64,000 nt of DNA. Origin: Gimesia alba. GTDB lineage: Bacteria > Planctomycetota > Planctomycetia > Planctomycetales > Planctomycetaceae. The notes below the pieces were generated by a model, which was not told where the DNA came from, searched no databases, and worked only from the letters and a program-made list of their open reading frames with translations. Within the stretch, counting starts at the first letter, position 1, and every line of letters starts with the position of its first letter. Shown here in pieces: positions 1-9,114 of this stretch. The translations under genes and the position numbers were made by a program. Location: NCBI RefSeq assembly GCF_007744675.1, contig NZ_CP036269.1:4505546-4569545 (forward strand). The letters run 5' to 3'.

Positions 1-1200
1 CCCGTCTGCTGTCCCTTTCGGGCGTCCTTGCTGACCGGTCAGCGGCCGTTGACCCACGGGGTCTTTCTGAACGATGTGCAGCTGCCGGAGAAATCGGTCA
101 CGATTGCTGAGGTGATGGCCGGTTCGGGATATGCGACCGGGTTCATTGGGAAATGGCACCTGGATGGCCGGGGCCGCTCGGCTTTCACACCGCCGGAGCG
201 TCGACAGGGATTTCAATTCTGGCGGGCGCTGGAATGCACGCATAATTACAACAAATCGTTCTACTACGGCGACTCGCCCGAACGACAGACCTGGGAAGGT
301 TACGACGCGTTCGCCCAGACGCGGGTAGCCCGGCAGTACATCCGTGACCAGTCAAAAGCGGGCCAGCCGTTTGTGTTGTTCATGTCGTACGGCTCGCCGC
401 ACAACCCATATCATACGGCTCCCCCGGAGTACCAGCGTCTGTATCAGCCGGAGAAAATTAAGTTGCGCCCCAATGTGCCGAAAGACCAGCAGGCAGCCGC
501 GAAAAAAGAACTCGCCGGTTACTATGCCCACTGTACCGCGCTGGACGACTGTGTCGGCGACTTGATGGCGACACTCAAAGAAGCAGGCATCGACCAAAAC
601 ACCATCGTGGTCTTCACCTCCGATCACGGCGACATGCTGCATTCCCACGGAGAGATCCGCAAACAGAAACCGTGGGACGAATCACTGCGGGTACCGATGC
701 TGTTCCGCTTAAACGGAGCAGAGCATGGGAAAGGCCGCACCGTCGATTCGCCCATCAATTCGGAAGACCTGATGCCGACGCTGTTAGGCTTATGCGAACT
801 CACAATTCCCCAAACGGTGGAAGGGCTTGATTACAGCGGCTATCTGCGCGGCGGCAAAAATCCGTCCGATGGGGCGACGGTCATCACCTGCCCTTCCCCC
901 TTCGGTGAATGGCAACGGAGCCGGGGCGGAAAAGAGTATCGAGGCTTGAGAACCGCCCGTTACACTTATGTGCGCGATCTCAACGGCCCCTGGTTATTGT
1001 ACGACAACGAGACAGACCCGTATCAGCAGAACAACCTGTGCAACGATCCCGAGTCGGCCCCGTTGCAGACCCGACTCGATGCAGCACTAAATAAAAAACT
1101 GGCCGCCCAGGGAGACCAGTTTTTGCATGGCAGCAAGTACATTGACCAGTTTGGTTACAAGGTCAACCCGAAAACAGGGACGGTACCTTATACGAATTGA
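1..1200 (+). CDS. Sulfatase, 5'-truncated by the window edge
   Basis: Type I sulfatase (alkaline-phosphatase fold), predicted to hydrolyse sulfate esters, probably of polysaccharides. The frame is open to base 1, so the start and signal peptide lie outside. Codons 3-7 read C-C-P-F-R followed by ASLLTG, which is the C-x-P-x-R formylglycine signature; the catalytic Cys is encoded at bases 7-9. Downstream are the GKWHL motif and FTSDHGD with metal-binding Asp and His. The residue after Pro is Phe rather than the usual Ser/Thr, so this is a slightly off-consensus signature. It ends with TGA at 1198-1200. The first internal start-like codon (TTG at 28) lies within the active-site motif and is not the true start. 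Confidence 0.93.
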   Translation, partial: PVCCPFRASLLTGQRPLTHGVFLNDVQLPEKSVTIAEVMAGSGYATGFIGKWHLDGRGRSAFTPPERRQGFQFWRALECTHNYNKSFYYGDSPERQTWEGYDAFAQTRVARQYIRDQSKAGQPFVLFMSYGSPHNPYHTAPPEYQRLYQPEKIKLRPNVPKDQQAAAKKELAGYYAHCTALDDCVGDLMATLKEAGIDQNTIVVFTSDHGDMLHSHGEIRKQKPWDESLRVPMLFRLNGAEHGKGRTVDSPINSEDLMPTLLGLCELTIPQTVEGLDYSGYLRGGKNPSDGATVITCPSPFGEWQRSRGGKEYRGLRTARYTYVRDLNGPWLLYDNETDPYQQNNLCNDPESAPLQTRLDAALNKKLAAQGDQFLHGSKYIDQFGYKVNPKTGTVPYTN

Positions 1201-1256
1201 AGCCTTAACTGCTCTGTAACCATTATTGCTGATCCAGTCGTTAAAAATATGAAGTA

Positions 1257-2807
1257 CTAGATCCCCTGGGCCGCCTTTATCATAGCGATTGCAACTTCCA
1301 CTCCGATTTTTTTCGAAATCTCAAATGCCCAAATCCCAGCTTTTTTCAGATGCTCAATTGCTCTAGGACCATCACCTGCATGCGTAGCTTTTTCAGCCGC
1401 TGCAATCTCACCAATTGAAACGTCATGTGATGCTGAATTCGATTCACGTTTCATTGCTTCCCGCAAGACTGCAAGATCTTCAGCGAGGCGTGATACTTCC
1501 ACTTCTTTTGACTGTTGAGCCCATATTTGATGAAATTCTGAATTATTTACAGTAGCACGCGGACCTACTGCGCCAGCCTGAACGACCTCATATTTATCTC
1601 GCATATTTTCATCTCCCACATGAATATCTGTATGATCTCCCGTACTGATTAATAATTTTCCACGGCCATCCCAGACATCTGGCAAGCCTTCGCGTGCCAG
1701 TTTATCGGCGATCTTATAGTTAGTGTAAATGTCAATTCGAATCCCTCGACTACTTCCTTCCTGTATTTGGTACACCCTCGCTTTCCGGTAACCTCTGAAT
1801 ACTTCCGCCATCCGCTCAGCAAATCGCCATCGGGAAGATGCTTTCTTTGTCTCTGCCTTTATCAGTGAGCCAATCATATGTGATTGTGATTCTTTCGATT
1901 GATTCGAAAAAGAATTCAACCAATCAATTGCCTTCGCCATACGAAAAGGGGCTAATAAATCTGGTAATGCTTGATAGATCATTTCTGTATCTGGTGCCTG
2001 AAACCGCAAGATCGATCCGTTTTGTACTGACCTGACCCCAACGACAGCAACCGAAATCGCAACTTTCCGAAGATGTAATTCTGCCATGTGAATGTGGTAG
2101 CAGGCTATCTCTTCATCACTGAGAAGTTCTGTCAAAAATACCTCCACCACAGCTGGAGGTTGGAAATATCTGTGAGCAGCTTCTCCAACTAATACTTCAG
2201 TCCCATCTTGATTTAAGCGTAATCTCTTTGGAGGTCTTGGATATCCGGTCAAATCCATAAATTTTGCGTCTGTGATCGTCACATCTTCCATGATCGCATC
2301 TCTCAGATCTGTTGCAATGAATGATGATCCATCCAGGCGAGCCCGGCGAAGATTGGCGAGACAAAACTCAGTTCCATCACAATTACCGTTACGTAAATCG
2401 ACGGCTGCAAGATTTGCTGCTTTAAAATTTGCATTACGAAGGTCGGCTCCAGACAATACAGAGATTCCCAGATCAGCTTTATCGAGCCGCGCATTTCTCA
2501 GATTGGCATTGCTCAAGTTTGCTCCAATTAAATCACACTGCGATAAATTAGAGCCTTCAAGGCACGCTCCTTCCAGGTTGGCATGATATAGAATCGCCTG
2601 TCGTAAGTCTGAATCCGTCAGATCGACTCTCCTCAGATCAGCCTCCAGAAGAAGAGCCCCCTGCCAGTCGACACCTCTCAAGTTTATTGATTCTAGAGTG
2701 TCGTTTCCAGAAACTAAACCACTTGAGGAGCTTGACCGTATTTGATTCCAGGTCTGTATTCCTTCCGCGCCCCCCAGCAAAAGTGAAAGTGCTTTTTCCC
2801 TATCCAC
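1257..2807 (-). CDS. Pentapeptide-repeat protein with modular C-terminal domain
   Basis: 516 residues, no signal peptide. Residues about 41-185 are pentapeptide repeats of A(D/N)LRN type, which form a right-handed quadrilateral helix. Residues 215-385 are a globular region I do not recognise. Residues 400-516 start with a Gly/Asn-rich strand (KYEVVQAGAVGP), then an acidic-basic helix and a helical end (AAAEKATHAGDGPRAIEHL). From memory this C-terminal module recurs on unrelated bacterial multidomain proteins, some linked to conflict or signalling, but its function is not known to me. It starts 4 bases after the glycosyltransferase stop, so the two are very likely cotranscribed. The gene is visibly more AT-rich than the flanking sulfatase. 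Confidence 0.8.
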   Translation of the reverse strand: MDREKALSLLLGGAEGIQTWNQIRSSSSSGLVSGNDTLESINLRGVDWQGALLLEADLRRVDLTDSDLRQAILYHANLEGACLEGSNLSQCDLIGANLSNANLRNARLDKADLGISVLSGADLRNANFKAANLAAVDLRNGNCDGTEFCLANLRRARLDGSSFIATDLRDAIMEDVTITDAKFMDLTGYPRPPKRLRLNQDGTEVLVGEAAHRYFQPPAVVEVFLTELLSDEEIACYHIHMAELHLRKVAISVAVVGVRSVQNGSILRFQAPDTEMIYQALPDLLAPFRMAKAIDWLNSFSNQSKESQSHMIGSLIKAETKKASSRWRFAERMAEVFRGYRKARVYQIQEGSSRGIRIDIYTNYKIADKLAREGLPDVWDGRGKLLISTGDHTDIHVGDENMRDKYEVVQAGAVGPRATVNNSEFHQIWAQQSKEVEVSRLAEDLAVLREAMKRESNSASHDVSIGEIAAAEKATHAGDGPRAIEHLKKAGIWAFEISKKIGVEVAIAMIKAAQGI

Positions 2808-2811
2808 TGCT

Positions 2812-4140
2812 CTAATTCCACTTCGACTGAAACGCTGTACTCAACTCAGGATCAACTAACCCGGTCACCAGAGAGTGCAACTTACGTCTGAGAGTCGAAT
2901 AACTGAAATAGTGATTGGCCAGATTATAATTGTGGTCTACCATAGATTTACAATACGCAGGATCATTAAGTACTTGACGAATCCCATTAACTGCAGATTC
3001 AGAGAGAAATGAATCTATTTGAATCATCCTAAATCCTTTTGGCTCAAAATCGCGTTGAAACACTTGGAATCGTTTCACAACGATGGGCTTTCTAAAAAAC
3101 ACCGCCTCTAAAATTGTATTCCCTAAATTTTCGTGAGAACTCGGAAACATGATCAGATCTGCATTCTCATATGCTGCCCATTTAGAATAAATCCTCTCCC
3201 CTTTTTCATTCTCTCGATCATAGTCACTAATCAGACTGGAAACGAACCGTAAATCAACACCAGCGTTTAATGCCAAGTCCTGTAACGCTGGGAAATATTC
3301 ACCATCTGCTTCTACATCCCCATCTATTGCAGAACCTGTTACCACAAGCTTACATTTTTGATTATTCAATTTGGCAATCATGTTGATGGAATCTTCGATT
3401 CCCTTTCGAGGTACAATTTGTGTCGGTTGTAAAAAAAGAATATCATCAGGTTCAAGACCGATGTCACTTCTAAAGTTTTTGTATAGCTCTGAATTTATAT
3501 TAACGCCGTTTTGATCCACAATTGGTTGCTCAAAATCAAGAACAGAAGGAACAAGAACCGAGGGTTCGCTTCGACGCAGTGCCAATTCTTCCTGAGCAAT
3601 ACTGTTAATTGTCACGTGCTGAAGAGACGGTAATGATGGAGGAAACGTGTCTGCCAATAGATCATCTATGGCATTAATTGCGAAACGCTCATGTTCCCAG
3701 ATAAAATCATAGTGATGGGCCACTGCGGGAAAGTCAGTTTCAGAAATGAACTCTCTGATCGCCAGCCCTAATGGAATGTGAACAGGAATGCTCAAGGCAT
3801 TTTCAATGATTAATAAATCGAGAGAAAACTTATTTACAAACTCATATAGAGTCCTTTTCAGATACTCCGCCAGCTCAAGAATCATTTTGTTTAATTGGGC
3901 ATCACGGTGCTGCTTCCCAAATGCACGTTCGTTAATTGAGAGAACATCTGGATGTAGAAAGTCTGCTTCTGGAACGATCATTGATATATTGGGATCACGC
4001 TCTAATTCACCTGCATACCAGTAGCTTGTGAAGTAATGGTCCCATAGCACTTGTGCCCACTTTACGCTTTCCACCGAAATGTCGGTATTTACACCAAATC
4101 GAGTCGAGACAAATCCAATTTGAGGCGATGGTGATGACAT
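2812..4140 (-). CDS. Glycosyltransferase, GT4-like (GT-B fold)
   Basis: 442 residues, cytoplasmic. The C-terminal Rossmann half carries a PRKG motif (Arg245/Lys246), which contacts the nucleotide-sugar phosphate in GT4 enzymes, and an E-x7-E motif (Glu337 and Glu345 in SHENLGNTILEAV) typical of retaining GT4 transferases. The N-terminal part (IGFVSTRFG, then an HHYDFIWEH stretch) resembles planctomycete transferases annotated as mannosylglucosylglycerate synthase, but I cannot assign donor or acceptor. First gene of a two-gene unit with the pentapeptide-repeat gene. AT-rich like its partner, which could mean transfer or simply relaxed composition. Confidence 0.82.
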   Translation of the reverse strand: MSSPSPQIGFVSTRFGVNTDISVESVKWAQVLWDHYFTSYWYAGELERDPNISMIVPEADFLHPDVLSINERAFGKQHRDAQLNKMILELAEYLKRTLYEFVNKFSLDLLIIENALSIPVHIPLGLAIREFISETDFPAVAHHYDFIWEHERFAINAIDDLLADTFPPSLPSLQHVTINSIAQEELALRRSEPSVLVPSVLDFEQPIVDQNGVNINSELYKNFRSDIGLEPDDILFLQPTQIVPRKGIEDSINMIAKLNNQKCKLVVTGSAIDGDVEADGEYFPALQDLALNAGVDLRFVSSLISDYDRENEKGERIYSKWAAYENADLIMFPSSHENLGNTILEAVFFRKPIVVKRFQVFQRDFEPKGFRMIQIDSFLSESAVNGIRQVLNDPAYCKSMVDHNYNLANHYFSYSTLRRKLHSLVTGLVDPELSTAFQSKWN

Positions 4141-4191
4141 TTCTTAACCTGATAGAGTTCTTCATCAATACGATTTAACATTCCCCAACCC

Positions 4192-4197
4192 ATTATA
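4192..4197 (-). promoter_or_regulatory. Possible -10 box for the glycosyltransferase unit
   Basis: The minus strand reads TATAAT about 50 bases before the start at 4140. I see no convincing -35 hexamer at the normal distance, so this is weak support. Confidence 0.3.
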
Positions 4198-4293
4198 CAT
4201 AAAACCACCACAACATGATTAGGTTCAGGCTTGAAAAAGTACCATGATTGTTAAGAAACCTTTGTGTAATGCATCCTTCCCACCTGATAATAA

Positions 4294-4398
4294 TCAGGGT
4301 TGAATCGCTTTTAGAATGACCGCGGCAATCGCCTGCACTTCCTCGTTACAGGGATGGACGGCGACGCTGGCATGCTGAAGATTTCACTCCAATCGTGC
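4294..4398 (-). pseudogene. Decayed C-terminal remnant of an SGNH hydrolase
   Basis: About 105 bases align without gaps to 5623-5727, the 3' end of the intact SGNH hydrolase, at roughly three quarters identity by eye. Read on the minus strand in the same frame it gives QHASVAVHPCNEEVQAIAAV, matching QHAGVAAHPGDKGMQAIADA, and ends at a stop at the same position (4294-4296). Four codons before the QHAS block, an Arg codon of the intact gene (CGA) is TGA here. No similarity is visible upstream. This is a leftover of a second copy on the other side of the propeller gene. Confidence 0.72.
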
Positions 4399-4421
4399 CC
4401 GCAAACATATATCAGGAACTT

Positions 4422-4473
4422 TTCATTAAAAAAGAACAGGGGCAGAACTCTTCCATCATTGAGTCCTGCCCCC
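4422..4473 (-). terminator. Rho-independent terminator of the propeller gene
   Basis: The stem is GGGGCAG (4439-4445) with CTGCCCC (4466-4472), extended by an ACTC/GAGT pairing. On the minus strand it is followed by GTTCTTTTTT. It lies about 65 bases past the stop at 4538. Confidence 0.8.
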
Positions 4474-4537
4474 GCTGATTTCTTTCGTTCAGAAAACAGT
4501 TCTGCCGAGTGCGTCACGCGCTGCAGCGGAAATGCTC

Positions 4538-5470
4538 TCAGTCCTTCAACTTGATAAATGCCACGGCATTGTTGTTGTTCATAGGAATGATCAACTGATT
4601 CTGTTTGGAATCGTAGCCCATCGATGCGGCGCTGGGGATTCCTGAGGCAATGACCTTGGCCGGCTTACCGGGGCGGATCTCAGAAACGCTTCCAAACCGG
4701 ACACTGCTTACATACTTGGTTCCATCGGGGAGAATCACCAGACCGTCGTTGCCCCCTTCTGCAGCGTGTTCGGTACGCAGCAGTTTGCCACTAGCGGGAT
4801 CAAAGGTCATCACATCATTGTTGCCGACATTGACGACCACCACGTTCCCGTCCTGATCGATGGCCACGCCGTTCGGGATATCCAGTGGCTTGCCGTCAAC
4901 GAACAGGGAGACGTCGCCGTCCGCTGTGATTTTATAAACGCGGTTCTCCGGCTTCGAGTTGGAAACAAAGATCGTTCCTTCTTTATTGACGGCAATCCCG
5001 TTGAGAAAAGTGGCGCCTTTCACGGGATAAGCACGCCCCGGTTTGCCTGAAGCGAGATCAAACGTGCGGACGACGTCGATATCAGCCGTATAGAGGGTTC
5101 CGTTATGAATCGCGCTACCCAGTGGATGATTCAGGGTCAGCCCTTTCCGGGTTGCCCCGATCCATTTTGTCGTGTGGACAGAACCGTCGGGGTTCAGCAA
5201 TGAAACGTAACCATCGTTCTTCTGCATGTTTTGCGGGACGCCGGCGTTCATGACCACAATCAGGTTTCGTACCGGATCATAAACGCAACTTTCGGCAAAA
5301 CGAAAACTGCCATACACTTTGACATTATCCGAAATTGGTACAAATTTCCCGGCTTCGTTGACGGCCCCCAGCGGCTTTCCCGCCTCAAATGCTTTCGTTG
5401 CATCCTGGGCCAGTGCGGCGCTGCCCAGCAGCGACATCGCTCCGATGGTAATCACAAAGAACGCTTTCAT
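4538..5470 (-). CDS. Secreted SMP-30/NHL-like beta-propeller protein
   Basis: 310 residues with a clear Sec signal peptide (1-21, ending SAALAQ). The body has repeating blocks such as LNGIAVNKEGTIFVSNS, PNGVAIDQDGNVVVVNVGN and DGLVILPDGTKYVSSV, the pattern of NHL/SMP-30/strictosidine-synthase six-bladed propellers. Such proteins are either lactonases needing a divalent metal or binding scaffolds, and I cannot tell which. It is predicted to be periplasmic or extracellular. It lies downstream of the SGNH hydrolase on the same strand with about 150 bases between, and has its own terminator. Confidence 0.85.
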   Translation of the reverse strand: MKAFFVITIGAMSLLGSAALAQDATKAFEAGKPLGAVNEAGKFVPISDNVKVYGSFRFAESCVYDPVRNLIVVMNAGVPQNMQKNDGYVSLLNPDGSVHTTKWIGATRKGLTLNHPLGSAIHNGTLYTADIDVVRTFDLASGKPGRAYPVKGATFLNGIAVNKEGTIFVSNSKPENRVYKITADGDVSLFVDGKPLDIPNGVAIDQDGNVVVVNVGNNDVMTFDPASGKLLRTEHAAEGGNDGLVILPDGTKYVSSVRFGSVSEIRPGKPAKVIASGIPSAASMGYDSKQNQLIIPMNNNNAVAFIKLKD

Positions 5471-5622
5471 GAGTGGTTTCTCCTGGTGTAAATCGTTTTG
5501 AAAGAATAGAGTTTCTGGAGAAATAAAATAACTGAATTATGTGCGATATGGAAGCATTGGGCTGAATCGTCGAAGAAATAGAGGTTGCCTTACACCTCTA
5601 TTTGATCGACCACACAAAAATA

Positions 5623-6357
5623 TCAGTGCTGAACCGCTTTCAAAATCGCATCGGCAATCGCCTGCATTCCCTTGTCTCCAGGGTGGGCGGCGACGCCGGC
5701 GTGCTGAAAGTCTCGTTCCGATCGCGCGTAGTTTGATTCATCTTTGCCAAGACTGCTGATGTCCACAAAAATCCCACCCGCCTGTTGACAGGCTTGACGC
5801 AGTGCTGCGTCTTTCGCCGTGTTGGGCCAGAAGCAACTCCGCACGATGATCGTCGGCTGGTTGTCCGTCCGCAACTCCTTGAGCAGTTGATCAACGCTGG
5901 CCTTGAACTGCATTTTCGTTTCCTCTGTCTCCAGCTTGGGTACATTTTCTCCAATCGCCACCACTACCAGATCGGGCTGGAACGCAAACGCCTCTTTCAA
6001 GTTTTGTTTCAGGTCGTACGTCACGTATTGCCGTTCAAACGCGGCGATATTCTTGACCAGCGTTTTCGGCTTCTTTTCTGACGACTTGGCAAGCGAACGC
6101 GTCACAATGTGGACAAAGTCCTTTTCCGGGGCGCTGGCCGCCATCCCCCAGTTCCCTTTCCAGCCAATTTTTGGTGACGGCCCATGCAAAGTAATGCTGT
6201 TGCCCAGAAATAAGATTTTCTGAAATTTGTCCGCGGCCTGGGGTTCGTCCGCCCGTGCCATTGAGCCGGGGTTTCCCAAAACACAGACGCAGATAAAAAT
6301 CAATCCCATCAGGGTCAATCTATCCCATGAGTGTATTTGACATCGCGTATAGTTCAT
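5623..6357 (-). CDS. Secreted SGNH/GDSL hydrolase
   Basis: 244 residues with an N-terminal hydrophobic segment at about 16-35, fitting export. LGNSIT (Ser54) is the block I nucleophile motif in its GNS variant, VVVAIGENVP is the block III region, and His225 in HPGDKGM is the block V His. The Asp normally three residues before that His is Val here. The family covers esterases and acetylhydrolases, often acting on decorated sugars, and the substrate is unknown. The start at 6357 lacks a clear ribosome site, so Met17 (6309) is an alternative. A degraded relative of its 3' end lies at 4294-4398. Confidence 0.85.
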   Translation of the reverse strand: MNYTRCQIHSWDRLTLMGLIFICVCVLGNPGSMARADEPQAADKFQKILFLGNSITLHGPSPKIGWKGNWGMAASAPEKDFVHIVTRSLAKSSEKKPKTLVKNIAAFERQYVTYDLKQNLKEAFAFQPDLVVVAIGENVPKLETEETKMQFKASVDQLLKELRTDNQPTIIVRSCFWPNTAKDAALRQACQQAGGIFVDISSLGKDESNYARSERDFQHAGVAAHPGDKGMQAIADAILKAVQH

Positions 6358-6599
6358 CTTTGGTTGTTCTTTCTAAAAACACGAACACTGTGCCAGCAGT
6401 TTCCCAAGGTACTGTCTTTCATATTACGAGGCTGGCAGCACCCAGTATAGCCAGAATGGAACTTGAAGTGAATCAGCCTGGACGAACCTTTTGTTCGAAT
6501 GATCTGTCAATATCGGTAAGCAAACGATCGCTTCCAACGACTCTGTTGATTGTGAATCAATTCCAGTAAGCAAACCTGATAGCGAGCCTCGATAAAACT

Positions 6600-7718
6600 A
6601 TGGAACTCCCCGCTTTCCCTCTCGTTCAATGGTTTGCGGCCGCGGAAGGCCGTTTTGAATTCTCGCTCAGTCACTCCGACTGTGAACCTTTATCAGTCTC
6701 CGACATTCTGGGGGATGCAGAGCAAAAAACGCTTGCCAATCTCCCTCTTGGTTATGGTACGTTCGCCGGACTGGAAGAGCTGCGGCAGAGTGTCGCCCGT
6801 CAATATGCGACTCTTAAACAAGATGACGTGCTGATTTTCGGCGGCGCGAGTGAAGTCATCTATACGTTCATGCGGACAAATCTGAATCCGGGCGATGAAG
6901 TTGTAATTCAAGCGCCGATCTTCAATTCGCTCAAAGCGACCGCACAAGCCATCGGTTGCCAGATCATCGAGTGGCGTCCCACCAATGAGCTGACCTGCGA
7001 ATTCGATGTTTCGACTCTCATCGATCTCTGTAACGAACAGACAAAACTTATCGTTTTTAATTTTCCACACAATCCCTCTGGGCAGATGATCTCCGAAGAC
7101 GAACTCATATCCATCGTGGAAACGGCTCAGAAATACGATGCTATGATTTTCAGCGACGAGCAATTCCGACTACTGGAGTTGCCGGAATCTCCCCGGCTGC
7201 CTCCTGCATGCGACGTCTACGATAAAGCAGTTTCGGTCGCCGGGGTATCGAAAACTCTGGGACTGGGAGGATTACGGATCGGCTGGCTGGCAACACGAAA
7301 CCGGGATCTGCTGAAGCGTGCCAGAGAATATCGCTACTACACCACCGAGATGACCAATACGCCTTGTCAAATGCTGGCAGCGCAAGCGATGAAACATCAC
7401 GACGAAATCCTCACGCGTAACCGCAAACGAATCATTCATAATCTGAAACAGCTGCAGGCGTTCTGCTTACGACACAAGCAGTATCTCGACCTGCATCCGC
7501 CCCAGGCAGGTCCGATGGCCGTTGTTGAGCAAACGACATCATTCACAAGCACAGAGTTCTGCCAGCGTCTGCTCGATGAGCAGCGTGTGATGCTGGTCCC
7601 TGGGGAAGTCATGGGAATCTCAAATCGATTACTGCGAATCGGCCTCGGCAGAGACGATTTCAGCAAAGGGCTGAACCGGCTTGAGACATTCCTGCAATCA
7701 ATGCCAGCGGCAAACTAA
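6600..7718 (+). CDS. PLP-dependent aminotransferase, class I/II fold
   Basis: 372 residues, cytoplasmic. Fold type I landmarks are FPHNPSG (Asn158), FSDEQF (Asp186), AGVSKTLGLGG with the Schiff-base Lys218, and the Arg that binds the substrate carboxylate near the C-terminus (NRLLRIGLGRDD). The length is a little short of standard aspartate aminotransferases. The family includes amino acid aminotransferases and capreomycidine-synthase-like enzymes, and substrate specificity cannot be read from sequence. It stands alone on the plus strand. Confidence 0.88.
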   Translation: MELPAFPLVQWFAAAEGRFEFSLSHSDCEPLSVSDILGDAEQKTLANLPLGYGTFAGLEELRQSVARQYATLKQDDVLIFGGASEVIYTFMRTNLNPGDEVVIQAPIFNSLKATAQAIGCQIIEWRPTNELTCEFDVSTLIDLCNEQTKLIVFNFPHNPSGQMISEDELISIVETAQKYDAMIFSDEQFRLLELPESPRLPPACDVYDKAVSVAGVSKTLGLGGLRIGWLATRNRDLLKRAREYRYYTTEMTNTPCQMLAAQAMKHHDEILTRNRKRIIHNLKQLQAFCLRHKQYLDLHPPQAGPMAVVEQTTSFTSTEFCQRLLDEQRVMLVPGEVMGISNRLLRIGLGRDDFSKGLNRLETFLQSMPAAN

Positions 7719-7780
7719 AAACCACTGGAGAATCGAGAACTGGAATAATACTTACAGTGCAATCAATCCACCGATTCTCA

Positions 7781-8677
7781 TTAACTCTGATTCGCGAGTT
7801 GCTTTTTGAAGAACGCGATCGTCCGTTTCCAGGCCAGTTTGGCTGAGTCTTCGTCGTAACGGGGAGTGGTGTCGTTGTGGAAACCGTGATTGGCGTTTTT
7901 ATACACAAACGCTTCGAAGGGAATGTTGTTCTTCTTTAACGCCTGCTCCAGCGCAGGAGCGCCCGCCATGATGCGTTTGTCGAGCGATGCGTTGTGAATC
8001 TGCAGCGGTGCTTTGATCTTCGGTACCTCAGCTACGTCCGGCTGGCGACCGTAATAGGGAACGCCGGCATCGATCACATCGGGAATCCGCAGTGCGAGTT
8101 CATACACCATGCCGCCCCCGAAACAGAATCCGACGACGCCCACTTTGCCCGTCGATCGTTTGTTCGTTTCGAGCCATTTTGCGGCGGCAACGAAGTCTTC
8201 TGCCATTTTCTCTTTATCCCGCTTTCGCTGCAGCACGCGCCCTTCGTCATCATTGCCGGGATAGCCTCCCAAAGGCGTTAACGCATCGGGAGCCAGTGCT
8301 AAAAAACCTTCGGTCGCCAAGCGGCGGGCGACATCTTCAATGTAGGGATTCAGCCCCCGGTTCTCATGAATCACCAGGACTGCGGGAAATTTTTTCCCTT
8401 TCGAAGGATACGCCAGCAGCCCCTGCATCTTGCCGGCCCCTTTGGGGGAATTGTAGGTCACTCGCTCGGTCTTGATCCGGGAATCGTCGGCTTTGACCTG
8501 TTCCGCCCAGGCATAATTGGGAGCCAGACTCGCCAGCAGCGATTCGACAGTGATGCCCCCCACCGCGAACGCACCGAGCTGTTTGATGTAGTCCCGCCGA
8601 CTCAATCGGCCGTGGGCGTAGTCGTCATACAGATCCAGAACTTCCTGATCAAATTGTGCTGCACGTTTCCGATCCAT
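7781..8677 (-). CDS. Tat-exported dienelactone hydrolase family protein
   Basis: 298 residues, alpha/beta hydrolase of the DLH family. An N-terminal helical stretch is followed by SRRDYIKQL (Arg27-Arg28), a twin-arginine motif, and a hydrophobic segment to about 57, so Tat export is likely. The triad candidates are Cys185 in GFCFGG, Asp233 and His264 in NANHGFH. Classical DLH opens dienelactones in chloroaromatic degradation; exported planctomycete forms have no known substrate. It converges on the aminotransferase gene with a 60-base gap. Confidence 0.9.
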   Translation of the reverse strand: MDRKRAAQFDQEVLDLYDDYAHGRLSRRDYIKQLGAFAVGGITVESLLASLAPNYAWAEQVKADDSRIKTERVTYNSPKGAGKMQGLLAYPSKGKKFPAVLVIHENRGLNPYIEDVARRLATEGFLALAPDALTPLGGYPGNDDEGRVLQRKRDKEKMAEDFVAAAKWLETNKRSTGKVGVVGFCFGGGMVYELALRIPDVIDAGVPYYGRQPDVAEVPKIKAPLQIHNASLDKRIMAGAPALEQALKKNNIPFEAFVYKNANHGFHNDTTPRYDEDSAKLAWKRTIAFFKKQLANQS

Positions 8678-9114
8678 TTTGTTGTCTCTCTCGATCTAAA
8701 AGACCCCATGGGATGAATGACATTCTGATCTTGCCAGTTCAACAAGACTTCGAAACGAGCTTTGATTCATTCCTAATTCAAAGCGGCTTGACTTAAACCT
8801 GACTCAACAATCGAGTTCATGATAAAGATTAAAACTTCAGTTTGAAACGATTTTCCGCAAAAAAGCGTTTTTGGTGAGCACAAAGAAAGCAGAGAACACG
8901 TTCGGTTTCTTCACGCCTGCTACTCTCAAAAAATCAAAACCGTTTTCAGTATTTTGAGTTGCAAGCACCATTGAACCAAGTCCACAGGATTGATGTGACT
9001 GGATATATATCGATGAAGTTTCTCCCCAGAAAGAGATCAGAAAAGGGCAAGGTCATCCAGATCATCCACGCTTTGCTGCTGATTCATCTTCTGACTCTTT
9101 AGCCATCCGGAACT
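8678..9114. other. Noncoding, AT-rich gap
   Basis: No supported gene, RNA or clear terminator. It marks the composition change into the AT-rich block that runs to about 14.2 kb. Confidence 0.5.

Noticed and set aside
4311-4517. A 68-codon minus-strand frame in the gap after the glycosyltransferase
   Set aside because: It crosses the terminator and the SGNH fossil in a different frame, so it is not a gene.
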